A DNA stretch of 64,000 nucleotides from Crossaster papposus. Its lineage: Eukaryota; Echinodermata; Asteroidea; Velatida; Solasteridae. Below are positions 50,316-63,777 of the stretch, piece after piece. The translations under genes and the position numbers were made by a program. The stretch is taken from NCBI GenBank assembly GCA_037893245.1, contig JBAIAA010000506.1:1301001-1365000 (forward strand), given 5' to 3'. How positions within the stretch are numbered: position 1 is the first letter of the stretch; each line of letters starts with the position of its first letter. The notes beneath the pieces were generated by a model. It worked only from the letters and a program-made list of their open reading frames with translations, had not been told where the DNA came from and did not search any database.

Positions 50316-52622
50316 TTGTTCCGACATCAGGTGTCTATTTCTGTCCTGAAATTATCATTTTTGACATCATTTTTGACATCATTTTTGACATCATTTTTGA
50401 CATCATTTTTGACTGTAAGACTAAAAATTTCTAATGCACACTTCTTTCCCTTTACATATTTAACTCGAGGGCTTGTTCCGACATCAGGTGTCTATTTTAG
50501 TCCTGAAATTATCATTTTTGACATTATTTTTGACATCATTTTTGACATCATTTTTGACATCATTTTTGACATCATTTTTTGACATCATTTTTTGACATCA
50601 TTTTTGACTGTAAGACTGAAAATTTAAAATGCACACTTCTTTCCCTTAACATATTTAACTCGGGGGCTTGTTCCGACATGAGGACACTTCTTTCCCTTTA
50701 CATTTTTGACATCATTTCTGGCATCATTTTTGACATCATTTTTGACATCATTTTTGACATCATTTTTGACATCATTTTTGACATCATTTTTGACATCATT
50801 TTTGACATCATTTTTGACATCATTTTTGACATCATTTTTGACTGTTAGACTGAAAATTTAAAATGCACACTTCTTTCCCTTAACATATTTAACTCGAGGG
50901 CTTGTTCCGACATCAGGACACTTCTTTCCCTTTACAAATTTAACTCGAGGGCTTGTTCCGACATCAGGTGTTTATTTCTTATGCACACTTCTTTCCCTTT
51001 ACATATTTAACTCGAGGGCTTGTTCCGACATCAGGTGTTTATTTCTTATGCACACTTCTTTCCCTTTACATATTTAACTCTAGGGCTTGTTCCGACATCA
51101 GGTGTTTATTTCTCATGCACACTTCTTTCCCTTTACATATTTAACTCGAGGACTTGTTCCGACATCAGGTGTTTATTTCTTATGCACACTTCTTTCCCTT
51201 TACATATTTAACTCGAGGGCTTGTTCCGACATCAGGTGTTTATTTCTTATGCACACTTCTTTCCCTTTACATATTTAACTCGAGGGCTTGTTCCGACATC
51301 AGGCGTTTATTTCTTATGTACACTTCTTTCCCTTTACATATTTAACTCGAGGGCTTGTTCCGACATCAGGTGTTTATTTCTTATGCACACTTCTTTCCCT
51401 TTACATATTTAACTCGAGGGCTTGTTCCGACATCAGGTGTTTATTTCTTATGCACACTTCTTTCCCTTTACATATTTAAGTCGAGGGCTTGTTCCGACAT
51501 CAGGCGTTTATTTCTTATGTACACTTCTTTCCCTTTACATATTTAACTCGAGGGCTTGTTCCGACATCAGGTGTTTATTTCTTATGCACACTTCTTTCCC
51601 TTTACATATTTAATTCGAGGGCTTGTTCCGACATCAGGTGTTTATTTCTGTCCTGAAATTATCATTTTTGACATCATTTTTGACATCATTCTTGACATCA
51701 TTTTTGACATCATTTTTGACATCATTTTTGACATCATTTTTGACATCATTTTTGACTGTAAGACTGAACATTTATAATGCACACTTCATTCCCTTAACAT
51801 ATTTAACTCGAGGGCTTGTTTCGACATCAGGTGTCTATTTCTGTCCTGAAATTATCATTTTTGACATCATTTTTGACATCATATTTGACATCATTTTTGA
51901 CATCGTTTTTGACTGTAAGACTGAACATTTATAATGCACACTTCATTCCCTTAACATATTTAATTCGAGGGCTTGTTCCGACATCAGGTGTTTATTTCTG
52001 ATGCACACTTCTTTCCCTTTACATATTTAACTCGAGGGCTTGTTCCGACATCAGGTGTTTATTTCTTATGCACACTTCTTTCCTTTTACATATTTACCTC
52101 GAGGGTTTGTTCCGACATCAGGTGTTTATTTCTGTCCTGAAATTATCATTTTTGACATCATTTTTGACATCATTTTTGACATCATTTTTGACATCATTTT
52201 TGACATCATTTTTGACATCATTTTTGACATCATTTTTGACATCATTTTTGACATCATTTTTGACATCATTTTTGACTGTAAGACTGAACATTTATAATGC
52301 ACACTTCATTCCCTTAACATATTTAACTCGAGGGCTTGTTCCGACATCAGGTGTCTATTTTTGTCCTGAAATTATCATTTTTGACATCATTTTTGACATC
52401 ATTTTTGACATCATTTTTGACATCATTTTTGACATCATTTTTGACATCATATTTGACATCATTTTTGACATCGTTTTTGACATCATTTTTGACATCATTT
52501 TTGACATCATTTTTGACATCATTTTTGACATCATTTTGACATCATTTTGACATCATTTGTGACTGTAAGACTGAAAATGTATAATGCACACTTCTTTCCC
52601 TTAACATATTTAACTCGAGGGC
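50316..52622 (+). repeat. Beta unit 4 (2,307 bp, mosaic)
   Basis: Spacings are 157, 195, 234, 51, 10 x 67, 193, 157, 67, 67, 229, 287. The right part (from about 51288) matches beta 1-3. The middle (50902-51287) carries a 51-bp unit and units with AACTCTAGGG, TTTCTCATGC and GAGGACTTG, as at 55020-55270, in place of the 205-bp TATAACTT module. The 195-bp module has two 13-mers. This is a recombinant between two array lineages. Confidence 0.9.
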
Positions 52623-54445
52623 TTGTTCCGACATCAGGTGTCTATTCCTGTCCTGAAATTATCATTTTTGACATCATTTTTGACATCATTTTTGGCATCA
52701 TTTTTTAATGTAAGACTGAAAATTTATAATGCACACTTCTTTCCCTTAACATATTTAACTCGAGGGCTTGTTCCGACATCAGGTGTCTATTTCTGTCCTA
52801 AAATTATCATTTTTGACATCATTTTTGACATCATTTTTTATATCATTTTTTACATCATTTTTTACGTCATTTTTTACATCATTTTTTACATCATTTTTGA
52901 CTGTAAGACTAAAAATTTCTAATGCACACTTCTTTCCCTTAACATATTTAACTCGAGGGCTTGTTCCGACATCAGGTGTCTATTTCTGTCCTGAAATTAT
53001 CATTTTTGACATCATTTTTGACATCATTTTTGACATCATTTTTGACTGTAAGACTAACAATTTCTAATGCACACTTCTTTCCCTTTACATATTTAACTCG
53101 AGGGCTTGTTCCGACATCAGGTGTCTATTTTAGTCCTGAAATTATCATTTTTGACATTATTTTTGACATCATTTTTGACATTATTTTTGACATCATTTTT
53201 GACATCATTTTTGACATCATTTTTGACATCATTTTTGACATCATTTTTGACATCATTTTTGACATCATTTTTGACATCATTTTTGACATCATTTTTGACA
53301 TCATTTTTGACATCATTTTTGACATCATTTTTGACATCATTTTTGACATCATTTTTGACTGTAAGACTGAAAATTTAAAATGCACACTTCTTTCCCTTAA
53401 CATGTTTAACTCGAGGGCTTGTTCCGACATCAGGACACTTCTTTCCCTTTACAAATTTAACTCGAGGGCTTGTTCCGACATCAGGTGTTTATTTCTTATG
53501 CACACTTCTTTCCCTTTACATATTTAACTCGAGGGCTTGTTCCGACATCAGGTGTTTATTTCTTATGCACACTTCTTTCCCTTTACATATTTAACTCGAG
53601 GGCTTGTTCCGACATCAGCTGTTTATTTCTTATGCACACTTCTTTCCCTTTACATATTTAACTCGAGGACTTGTTCCGACATCAGGTGTTTATTTCTTAT
53701 GCACACTTCATTCCCTTTACATATTTAACTCGAGGGCTTGTTCCGACATCAGGCGTTTATTTCTTATGTACACTTCTTTCCCTTTACATATTTAACTCGA
53801 GGGCTTGTTCCGACATCAGGTGTTTATTTCTTATGCACACTTCTTTCCCTTTACATATTTAACTCGAGGTCTTGTTCAGACATCAGGTGTTTATTTCTGT
53901 CCTGAAATTATCATTTTTGACATCATTTTTGACATCATTTTTGACATCATTTTTGACATCATTTTTGACATCATTTTTGACATCATATTTGACATCATTT
54001 TTGACATCGTTTTTGACATCATTTTTGACATCATTTTTGACATCATTTTTGACATCATTTTTGACATCATTTTGACATCATTTTGACATCATTGTTGACT
54101 GTAAGACTGAAAATGTATAATGCACACTTCTTTCCCTTAACATATTTAACTCGAGGGCTTGTTCCGACATCAGGTGTCTATTTCTGTCCTGAAATTATCA
54201 TTTTTGACATCATTTTTGACATCATTTTTGACATCATTTTTGACATCATTTTTGACATCATTTTTGACATCATATTTGACATCATTTTTGACATCGTTTT
54301 TGACATCATTTTTGACATCATTTTTGACATCATTTTTGACATCATTTTTGACATCATTTTGACATCATTTTGACATCATTTTTGACTGTAAGACTGAAAA
54401 TGTATAATGCACACTTCTTTCCCTTAACATATTTAACTCGAGGGC
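52623..54445 (+). repeat. Alpha unit 3 (1,823 bp, fused tract)
   Basis: Spacings are 145, 193, 145, 313, 51, 6 x 67, 287, 287. The 313-bp module replaces the 193 + 246 pair of the other alpha units (net loss 126 bp). In the run the unit at 53537 keeps CTCGAG where the other alpha units have CTCTAG. Confidence 0.93.
53153..53356 (+). repeat. Longest uninterrupted 12-bp minisatellite tract (17 copies)
   Basis: Seventeen consecutive 12-mers of the GACATCATTTTT type lie between a TATTTTAGTCC leader and the GACTGTAAG tail. Two copies read GACATTATTTTT (first and third). Sibling segments at 48850-49288 and 57521-57947 hold two separate tracts with a tail, a 51-bp-like stub and a new start between them. 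This copy has lost that intervening piece, so the tract looks like a fusion. Confidence 0.93.
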
Positions 54446-57037
54446 TTGTTCCGACATCAGGTGTCTATTTCTGTCCTGAAATTATCATTTTTGACATCAT
54501 TTTTGACATCATTTTTGACATCATTTTTGACATCATTTTTGACTGTAAGACTAAAAATTTCTAATGCACACTTCTTTCCCTTTACATATTTAACTCGAGG
54601 GCTTGTTCCGACATCAGGTGTCTATTTTAGTCCTGAAATTATCATTTTTTGACATTATTTTTGACATCATTTTTGACATCATTTTTGACATCATTTTTGA
54701 CATCATTTTTGACATCATTTTTTGACATCATTTTTGACTGTAAGACTGAAAATTTAAAATGCACACTTCTTTCCCTTAACATATTTAACTCGGGGGCTTG
54801 TTCCGACATGAGGACACTTCTTTCTCTTTACATTTTTGACATCATTTCTGGCATCATTTTTGACATCATTTTTGACATCATTTTTGACATCATTTTTGAC
54901 ATCATTTTTGACATCATTTTTGACATCATTTTTGACATCATTTTTGACATCATTTTTGACTGTAAGACTGAAAATTTAAAATGCACACTTCTTTCCCTTA
55001 ACATATTTAACTCGAGGGCTTGTTCCGACATCAGGACACTTCTTTCCCTTTACAAATTTAACTCGAGGGCTTGTTCCGACATCAGGTGTTTATTTCTTAT
55101 GCACACTTCTTTCCCTTTACATATTTAACTCGAGGGCTTGTTCCGACATCAGGTGTTTATTTCTTATGCACACTTCTTTCCCTTTACATATTTAACTCTA
55201 GGGCTTGTTCCGACATCAGGTGTTTATTTCTCATGCACACTTCTTTCCCTTTACATATTTAACTCGAGGACTTGTTCCGACATCAGGTGTTTATTTCTGA
55301 TGCACACTTCTTTCCCTTTACATATTTAACTCGAGGGCTTGTTCCGACATCAGGTGTTTATTTCTTATGCACACTTCTTTCCCTTTACATATTTAACTCG
55401 AGGGCTTGTTCCGACATCAGGTGTTTATTTCTTATGCACACTTCTTTCCCTTTACATATTTAACTCGAGGGTTTGTTCCGACATCAGGTGTTTATTTCTG
55501 TCCTGAAATTATCATTTTTGACATAATTTTTGACATAATTGTTGACATAATTTTTGACATCATTTTTGACATCATTTTTGACATCATTTTTGACATCATT
55601 TTTGACATCATTTTTGACTGTAAGACTGAACATTTATAATGCACACTTCATTCCCTTAACATATTTAACTCGAGGGCTTGTTCCGACATCAGGTGTCTAT
55701 TTCTGTCCTGAAATTATCATTTTTGACATCATTTTTGACATCATTTTTGACATCATTTTTGACATCATTTTTGACATCATTTTTGACATCATATTTGACA
55801 TCATTTTTGACATCGTTTTTGACATCATTTTTGACATCATTTTTGACATCATTTTTGACATCATTTTTGACATAATTTTGACATCATTTTGACATCATTT
55901 TTGACTGTAAGACTGAAAATGTATAATGCACACTTCTTTCCCTTAACATATTTAACTCGAGGGCTTGTTCCGACATCAGGTGTCTATTCCTGTCCTGAAA
56001 TTATCATTTTTGACATCATTTTTGACATCATTTTTGGCATCATTTTTTAATGTAAGACTGAAAATTTATAATGCACACTTCTTTCCCTTAACATATTTAA
56101 CTCGAGGGCTTGTTCCGACATCAGGTGTCTATTTCTGTCCTAAAATTATCATTTTTGACATCATTTTTGACATCATGTTTTATATCATTTTTTACATCAT
56201 TTTTTACATCATTTTTTACATCATTTTTTACATCATTTTTGACTGTAAGACTGACAATTTCTAATGCACACTTCTTTCCCTTAACATATTTAACTCGAGG
56301 GCTTGTTCCGATATCAGGTGTCTATTTCTGTCCTGAAATTATCATTTTTGACATCATTTTTGACATCATATTTGACATCATTTTTGACATCGTTTTTGAC
56401 TGTAAGACTGAACATTTATAATGCACACTTCATTCCCTTAACATATTTAATTCGAGGGCTTGTTCCGACATCAGGTGTTTATTTCTTATGCACACTTCTT
56501 TCCCTTTACATATTTAACTCGAGGGCTTGTTCCGACATCAGGTGTTTATTTCTTATGCACACTTCTTTCCTTTTACATATTTACCTCGAGGGTTTGTTCC
56601 GACATCAGGTGTTTATTTCTGTCCTGAAATTATCATTTTTGACATCATTTTTGACATCATTTTTGACATCATTTTTGACATCATTTTTGACATCATTTTT
56701 GACATCATTTTTGACATCATTTTTGACTGTAAGACTGAACATTTATAATGCACACTTCATTCCCTTAACATATTGAACTCGAGGGCTTGTTCCGACATCA
56801 GGTGTCTATTTTTGTCCTGAAATTATCATTTTTGACATCATTTTTGACATCATTTTTGACATCATTTTTGACATCATTTTTGACATCGTTTTTGACATCA
56901 TTTTTGACATCATTTTTGACATCATTTTTGACATCATTTTTGACATCATTTTGACATCATTTTGACATCATTTTTGACTGTAAGACTGAAAATGTATAAT
57001 GCACAATTCTTTCCCTTAACATATTTAACTCGAGGGC
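54446..57037 (+). repeat. Beta-like unit 5 (2,592 bp, mosaic)
   Basis: Spacings are 157, 195, 222, 51, 6 x 67, 205, 287, 145, 193, 157, 67, 67, 205, 239. The left end and the right end (from about 56303) are beta-like. The middle (55473-56302) is a series resembling 60062-60891. The final 239-bp module lacks the CATATTT 12-mer present in its relatives. Confidence 0.9.
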
Positions 57038-58986
57038 TTGTTCCGACATCAGGTGTCTATTCCTGTCCTGAAATTATCATTTTTGACATCATTTTTGGCA
57101 TCATTTTTTAATGTAAGACTGAAAATTTATAATGCACACTTCTTTCCCTTAACATATTTAACTCGAGGGCTTGTTCCGACATCAGGTGTCTATTTCTGTC
57201 CTAAAATTATCATTTTTGACATCATTTTTGACATCATTTTTTATATCATTTTTTACATCATTTTTTACGTCATTTTTTACATCATTTTTTACATCATTTT
57301 TGACTGTAAGACTGAAAATTTCTAATGCACACTTCTTTCCCTTAACATATTTAACTCGAGGGCTTGTTCCGACATCAGGTGTCTATTTCTGTCCTGAAAT
57401 TATCATTTTTGACATCATTTTTGACATCATTTTTGACATCATTTTTGACATCATTTTTGACTGTAAGACTAACAATTTCTAATGCACACTTCTTTCCCTT
57501 TACATATTTAACTCGAGGGCTTGTTCCGACATCAGGTGTCTATTTTAGTCCTGAAATTATCATTTTTGACATTATTTTTGACATCATTTTTGACATCATT
57601 TTTGACATCATTTTTGACATCATTTTTGACATCATTTTTGACATCATTTTTGACTGTAAGACTGAAAATTTAAAATGCACACTTCTTTCCCTTAACATAT
57701 TTAACTCGAGGGCTTGTTCCGACATCAGGACACTTCTTTCCCTTTACATTTTTGACATCATTTTTGACATCATTTTTGACATCATTTTTGACATCATTTT
57801 TGACATCATTTTTGACATCATTTTTGACATCATTTTTGACATCATTTTTGACATAATTTTTGACATCATTTTTGACATCATTTTTGACTGTAAGACTGAA
57901 AATTTGAAATGCACACTTCTTTCCCTTAACATGTTTAACTCGAGGGCTTGTTCCGACATCAGGACACTTCTTTCCCTTTACAAATTTAACTCGAGGGCTT
58001 GTTCCGACATCAGGTGTTTATTTCTTATGCACACTTCTTTCCCTTTACATATTTAACTCGAGGGCTTGTTCCGACATCAGGTGTTTATTTCTTATGCACA
58101 CTTCTTTCCCTTTACATATTTAACTCTAGGGCTTGTTCCGACATCAGCTGTTTATTTCTTATGCACACTTCTTTCCCTGTACATATTTAACTCGAGGACT
58201 TGTTCCGACATCAGGTGTTTATTTCTTATGCACACTTCATTCCCTTTACATATTTAACTCGAGGGCTTGTTCCGACATCAGGCGTTTATTTCTTATGTAC
58301 ACTTCTTTCCCTTTACATATTTAACTCGAGGGCTTGTTCCGACATCAGGTGTTTATTTCTTATGCACACTTCTTTCCCTTTACATATTTAACTCGAGGTC
58401 TTGTTCAGACATCAGGTGTTTATTTCTGTCCTGAAATTATCATTTTTGACATCATTTTTGACATCATTTTTGACATCATTTTTGACATCATTTTTGACAT
58501 CATATTTGACATCATTTTTGACATCGTTTTTGACATCATTTTTGACATCATTTTTGACATCATTTTTGACATCATTTTTGACATCATTTTTGACATCATT
58601 TTTGACATCATTTTGACATCATTTTGACATCATTGTTGACTGTAAGACTGAAAATGTATAATGCACACTTCTTTCCCTTAACATATTTAACTCGAGGGCT
58701 TGTTCCGACATCAGGTGTCTATTTCTGTCCTGAAATTATCATTTTTGACATCATTTTTGACATCATTTTTGACATCATTTATGACATCATTTTTGACATC
58801 ATTTTTGACATCATATTTGACATCATTTTTGACATCATTTTTGACATCATTTTTGACATCATTTTTGACATCATTTTTGACATCATTTTTGACATCATTT
58901 TGACATCATTTTGACATCATTTTTGACTGTAAGACTGAAAATGTATAATGCACACTTCTTTCCCTTAACATATTTAACTCGAGGGC
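57038..58986 (+). repeat. Alpha unit 4 (1,949 bp)
   Basis: Spacings are 133, 193, 157, 193, 234, 51, 6 x 67, 299, 287. Same order as the other alpha units, with tract lengths differing by whole 12-mers. In the last module CATTTATGAC appears and CATCGTTTTT is replaced by CATCATTTTT. Confidence 0.93.
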
Positions 58987-61229
58987 TTGTTCCGACATCA
59001 GGTGTCTATTTCTGTCCTGAAATTATCATTTTTGACATCATTTTTGACATCATTTTTGACATCATTTTTGACATCATTTTTGACTGTAAGACTAAACATT
59101 TCTAATGCACACTTCTTTCCCTTTACATATTTAACTCGAGGGCTTGTTCCGACATCAGGTGTCTATTTTAGTCCTGAAATTATCATTTTTGACATTATTT
59201 TTGACATCATTTTTGACATCATTTTTGACATCATTTTTGACATCATTTTTGACATCATTTTTTGACATCATTTTTGACATCATTTTTTGACATCATTTTT
59301 GACATCATTTTTGACTGTAAGACTGAAAATTTAAAATGCACACTTCTTTCCCTTAACATATTTAACTCGAGGGCTTGTTCCGACATGAGGACACTTCTTT
59401 CCCTTTACATTTTTGACATCATTTCTGGCATCATTTTTGACATCATTTTTGACATCATTTTTGACATCATTTTTGACATCATTTTTGACATCATTTTTGA
59501 CATCATTTTTGACATCATTTTTGACATCATTTTTGACATCATTTTTGACTGTAAGACTGAAAATTTAAAATGCACACTTCTTTCCCTTAACATATTTAAC
59601 TCGAGGGCTTGTACCGACATCAGGACACTTCTTTCCCTTTACAAATTTAACTCGAGGGCTTGTTCCGACATCAGGTGTTTATTTCTTATGCACACTTCTT
59701 TCCCTTTACATATTTAACTCGAGGGCTTGTTCCGACATCAGGTGTTTATTTCTTATGCACACTTCTTTCCCTTTACATATTTAACTCTAGGGCTTGTTCC
59801 GACATCAGGTGTTTATTTCTTATGCACACTTCTTTCCCTTTACATATTTAACTCGAGGACTTGTTCCGACATCAGGTGTTTATTTTTTATGCACACTTCT
59901 TTCCCTTTACATATTTAACTCGAGGGCTTGTTCCGACATCAGGTGTTTATTTCTTATGCACACTTTTTTCCCTTTACATATTTAACTCGAGGGCTTGTTC
60001 CGACATCAGGTGTTTATTTCTTATGCACACTTCTTTCCCTTTACATATTTAACTCGAGGGTTTGTTCCGACATCAGGTGTTTATTTCTGTCCTGAAATTA
60101 TCATTTTTGACATAATTTTTGACATCATTTTTGACATCATTTTTGACATCATTTTTGACATCATTTTTGACATCATTTTTGACATCATTTTTGACATCAT
60201 TTTTGACTGTAAGACTGAACATTTATAATGCACACTTCATTCCCTTAACATATTTAACTCGAGGGATTGTTCCGACATCAGGTGTCTATTTCTGTCCTGA
60301 AATTATCATTTTTGACATCATTTTTGACATCATTTTTGACATCATTTTTGACATCATTTTTGACATCATATTTGACATCATTTTTGACATCGTTTTTGAC
60401 ATCATTTTTGACATCATTTTTGACATCATTTTTGACATCATTTTTGACATCATTTTGACATCATTTTGACATCATTTTTGACTGTAAGACTGAAAATGTA
60501 TAATGCACACTTCTTTCTCTTAACATATTTAACTCGAGGGCTTGTTCCGACATCAGGTGTCTATTCCTGTCCTGAAATTATCATTTTTGACATCATTTTT
60601 GACATCATTTTTGACATCATTTTTGGCATCATTTTTTAATGTAAGACTGAACATTTATAATGCACACTTCTTTCCCTTAACATATTTAACTCGAGGGCTT
60701 GTTCCGACATCAGGTGTCTATTTCTGTCCTAAAATTATCATTTTTGACATCATTTTTGACATCATGTTTTATATCATTTTTTACATCATTTTTTACATCA
60801 TTTTTTACATCATTTTTTACATCATTTTTGACTGTAAGACTGACAATTTCTAATGCACACTTCTTTCCCTTAACATATTTAACTCGAGGGCTTGTTCCGA
60901 CATCAGGTGTCTATTTCTGTCCTGAAATTATCATTTTTGACATCATTTTTGACATCATTTTTGACATCATTTTTGACTGTAAGACTAAAAATTTATAATG
61001 CACACTTCTTTCCCTTTACATATTTAACTCGAGGGCTTGTTCCGACATCAGGTGTCTATTTTAGTCCTGAAATTATCATTTTTGACATTATTTTTGACAT
61101 CATTTTTGACATCATTTTTGACATCATTTTTGACATCATTTTTGACATCATTTTTGACATCATTTTTGACTGTAAGACTGAAAATTTAAAATGCACACTT
61201 CTTTCCCTTAACATATTTAACTCGAGGGC
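58987..61229 (+). repeat. Beta-like left end followed by domain III modules
   Basis: Spacings are 157, 231, 234, 51, 6 x 67, 205, 275, 157, 193, 145, 193. Down to about 60891 it parallels 54446-56302. The 231-bp module contains two 13-mers. The landmark at 59609 reads TTGTACCGAC. From 60699 it instead follows 29403-29921. Confidence 0.91.
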
Positions 61230-63777
61230 TTGTTCCGACATCAGGACACTTCTTTCCCTTTACAAATTTAACTCGAGGGCTTGTTCCGACATCAGGTGTT
61301 TATTTCTTATGCACACTTCTTTCCCTTTACATATTTAACTCGAGGGCTTGTTCCGACATCAGGTGTTTATTTCTTATGCACACTTCTTTCCCTTTACATA
61401 TTTAACTCTAGGGCTTGTTCCGACATCAGCTGTTTATTTCTTATGCACACTTCTTTCCCTTTACATTTTTAACTCGAGGACTTGTTCCGACATCAGGTGT
61501 TTATTTATTATGCACACTTCTTTCCCTTTACATATTTAACTCGAGGGCTTGTTCCGACATCAGGCGTTTATTTCTTATGTACACTTCTTTCCCTTTACAT
61601 ATTTAACTCGAGGGCTTGTTCCGACATCAGGTGTTTATTTCTTATGCACACTTCTTTCCCTTTACATATTTAACTCGAGGTCTTGTTCAGACATCAGGTG
61701 TTTATTTCTTATGCACACTTCTTTCCCTTTACATATTTAACTCGAGGGCTTGTTCCGACATCAGGTGTTTATTTCTTATGCACACTTCTTTCCCTTTACA
61801 TATTTAACTCGAGGGCTTGTTCCGACATCATGTGTTTATTTCTTATGCACACTTCTTTCCCTTAACATATTTAACTCAAGGGCTTGTTCCGTCATCAGGT
61901 GTTTATTTCTTATGCACACTTTTTTCCCTTTACATATTTAACTCGAGGGCTTGTTCCGACATCAGGTGTTTATTTCGTATGCACACTTCTTTCCCTTTAC
62001 ATATTTAACTCGAGGGCTTGTTCCGACACCAAGTGTTTATTTCTTATGCACACTTCTTTCCCCTTACATATTTAACTCGAGGGCTTGTTCCGACATCAGG
62101 TGTTTATTTCTGTACTGAAATTATCATTTTTGACATCATTTTTGACATCATTTTTGACATCATTTTTGACATCATTTTTGACATCATTTTTGACATCATT
62201 TTTGACATCACTTTTGACTGTAAGACTGAACATTTATAATGCACAATTCTTTCCCTTAACATATTTACTTCGAGGGCTTGTTCCGACATCAGGTGTTTAT
62301 TTCTTATGCACACTTCTTTCCCTTTACATATTTACCTCGAGGTCTTGTTCAGACATCAGGTATTTATTTCTTATGCACACTTCTTTCCCTTTACATATTT
62401 AACTCGAGGGCTTGTTCCGACATCAGGTGTTTATTTCTTATGCACACTTCTTTCCCTTTACATATTTAACTCGAGGGCTTGTTCCGACATCATGTGTCTA
62501 TTTCTGTCCTGAAATTATCATTGTTGACATCATTTTTGACATCATTTTTGACATCATTTTTGACTGTAAGACTGAAAATTTATAATGCACACTTCTTTCC
62601 CTTAACATATTTAACTCGAAGACTTGTTCCGACATCAGGTGTCTATTTCTGTCCTGAAATTATCATTTTTGACAACATTTTTGACATCATTTTTGACATC
62701 ATTTTTGACTGTAAGACTGAAAATTTATAATGCACACTTCTTTCCCTTTACATATTTAACTCGAGGGCTTGTTCCGACATCAGGTGTCTATTTCTGTCCT
62801 GAAATTATCATTTTTGACATCATTTTTGACATCATTTTTGACATCATTTTTGACATCATTTTTGACATCATTTTTGACATCATTTTTGACATCATTTTTG
62901 ACATCATTTTTGACTGTATAACTTAAAATTTAAAATGCACACTTCTTTCCCTTAACATATTTAACTCGAGGGCTTGTTCCGACATCAGGTGTTTATTTCT
63001 TATGCACACTTCTTTCCCTTTACATATTTAACTCGAGGGCTTGTTCCGACATCAGGTGTTTATTTCTTATGCACACTTCTTTCCCTTAACATATTTACTT
63101 TGAGGGCTTGTTCCGACATCAGGTGTTTATTTCTTATGCACACTTCTTTCCCTTTACATATTTAACTCGAGGGCTTGTTCCGACATCAGGCGTTTATTTC
63201 TTATGTACACTTCTTTCCCTTTACATATTTAACTCGAGGGCTTGTTCCGACATCAGGTGTTTATTTCTCATGCACACTTCTTTCCCTTTACATATTTAAC
63301 TCGAGGGCTTGTTCCGACATCAGGTGTTTATTTCTTATGCACACTTCTTTCCCTTTACATATTTAAGTCGAGGGCTTGTTCCGACATCAGGCGTTTATTT
63401 CTTATGTACACTTCTTTCCCTTTACATATTTAACTCGAGGGCTTGTTCCGACATCAGGTGTTTATTTCTTATGCACACTTCTTTCCCTTTACATATTTAA
63501 CTCTAGGGCTTGTTCCGACATCAGGTGTTTATTTCTTATGCACACTTCTTTCCCTTTACATATTTAACTCGAGGACTTGTTCCGACATCAGGTGTTTATT
63601 TCTTATGCACACTTCTTTCCCTTTACATATTTAACTCGAGGGCTTGTTCCGACATCAGGTGTTTATTTCTTATGCACACTTCTTTCCCTTTACATATTTA
63701 ACTCGAGGGCTTGTTCCGACATCAGGTGTTTATTTCTTATGCACACTTCTTTCCCTTTACATATTTAACTCGAGGGT
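61230..63777 (+). repeat. Distant twin of 29922-32124
   Basis: Spacings are 51, 12 x 67, 193, 67 x 3, 145, 145, 205, 12 x 67. Landmarks lie 31,308 bp after those at 29922-31461 and 31,320 bp after those from 31654. It shares AACTCAAGGG, GACACCAAGTG, CTGTACTG, CATCACTTTTGAC and CATTGTTGAC. The final 12-unit run differs in length from the 18-unit run at 31654. Confidence 0.93.
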
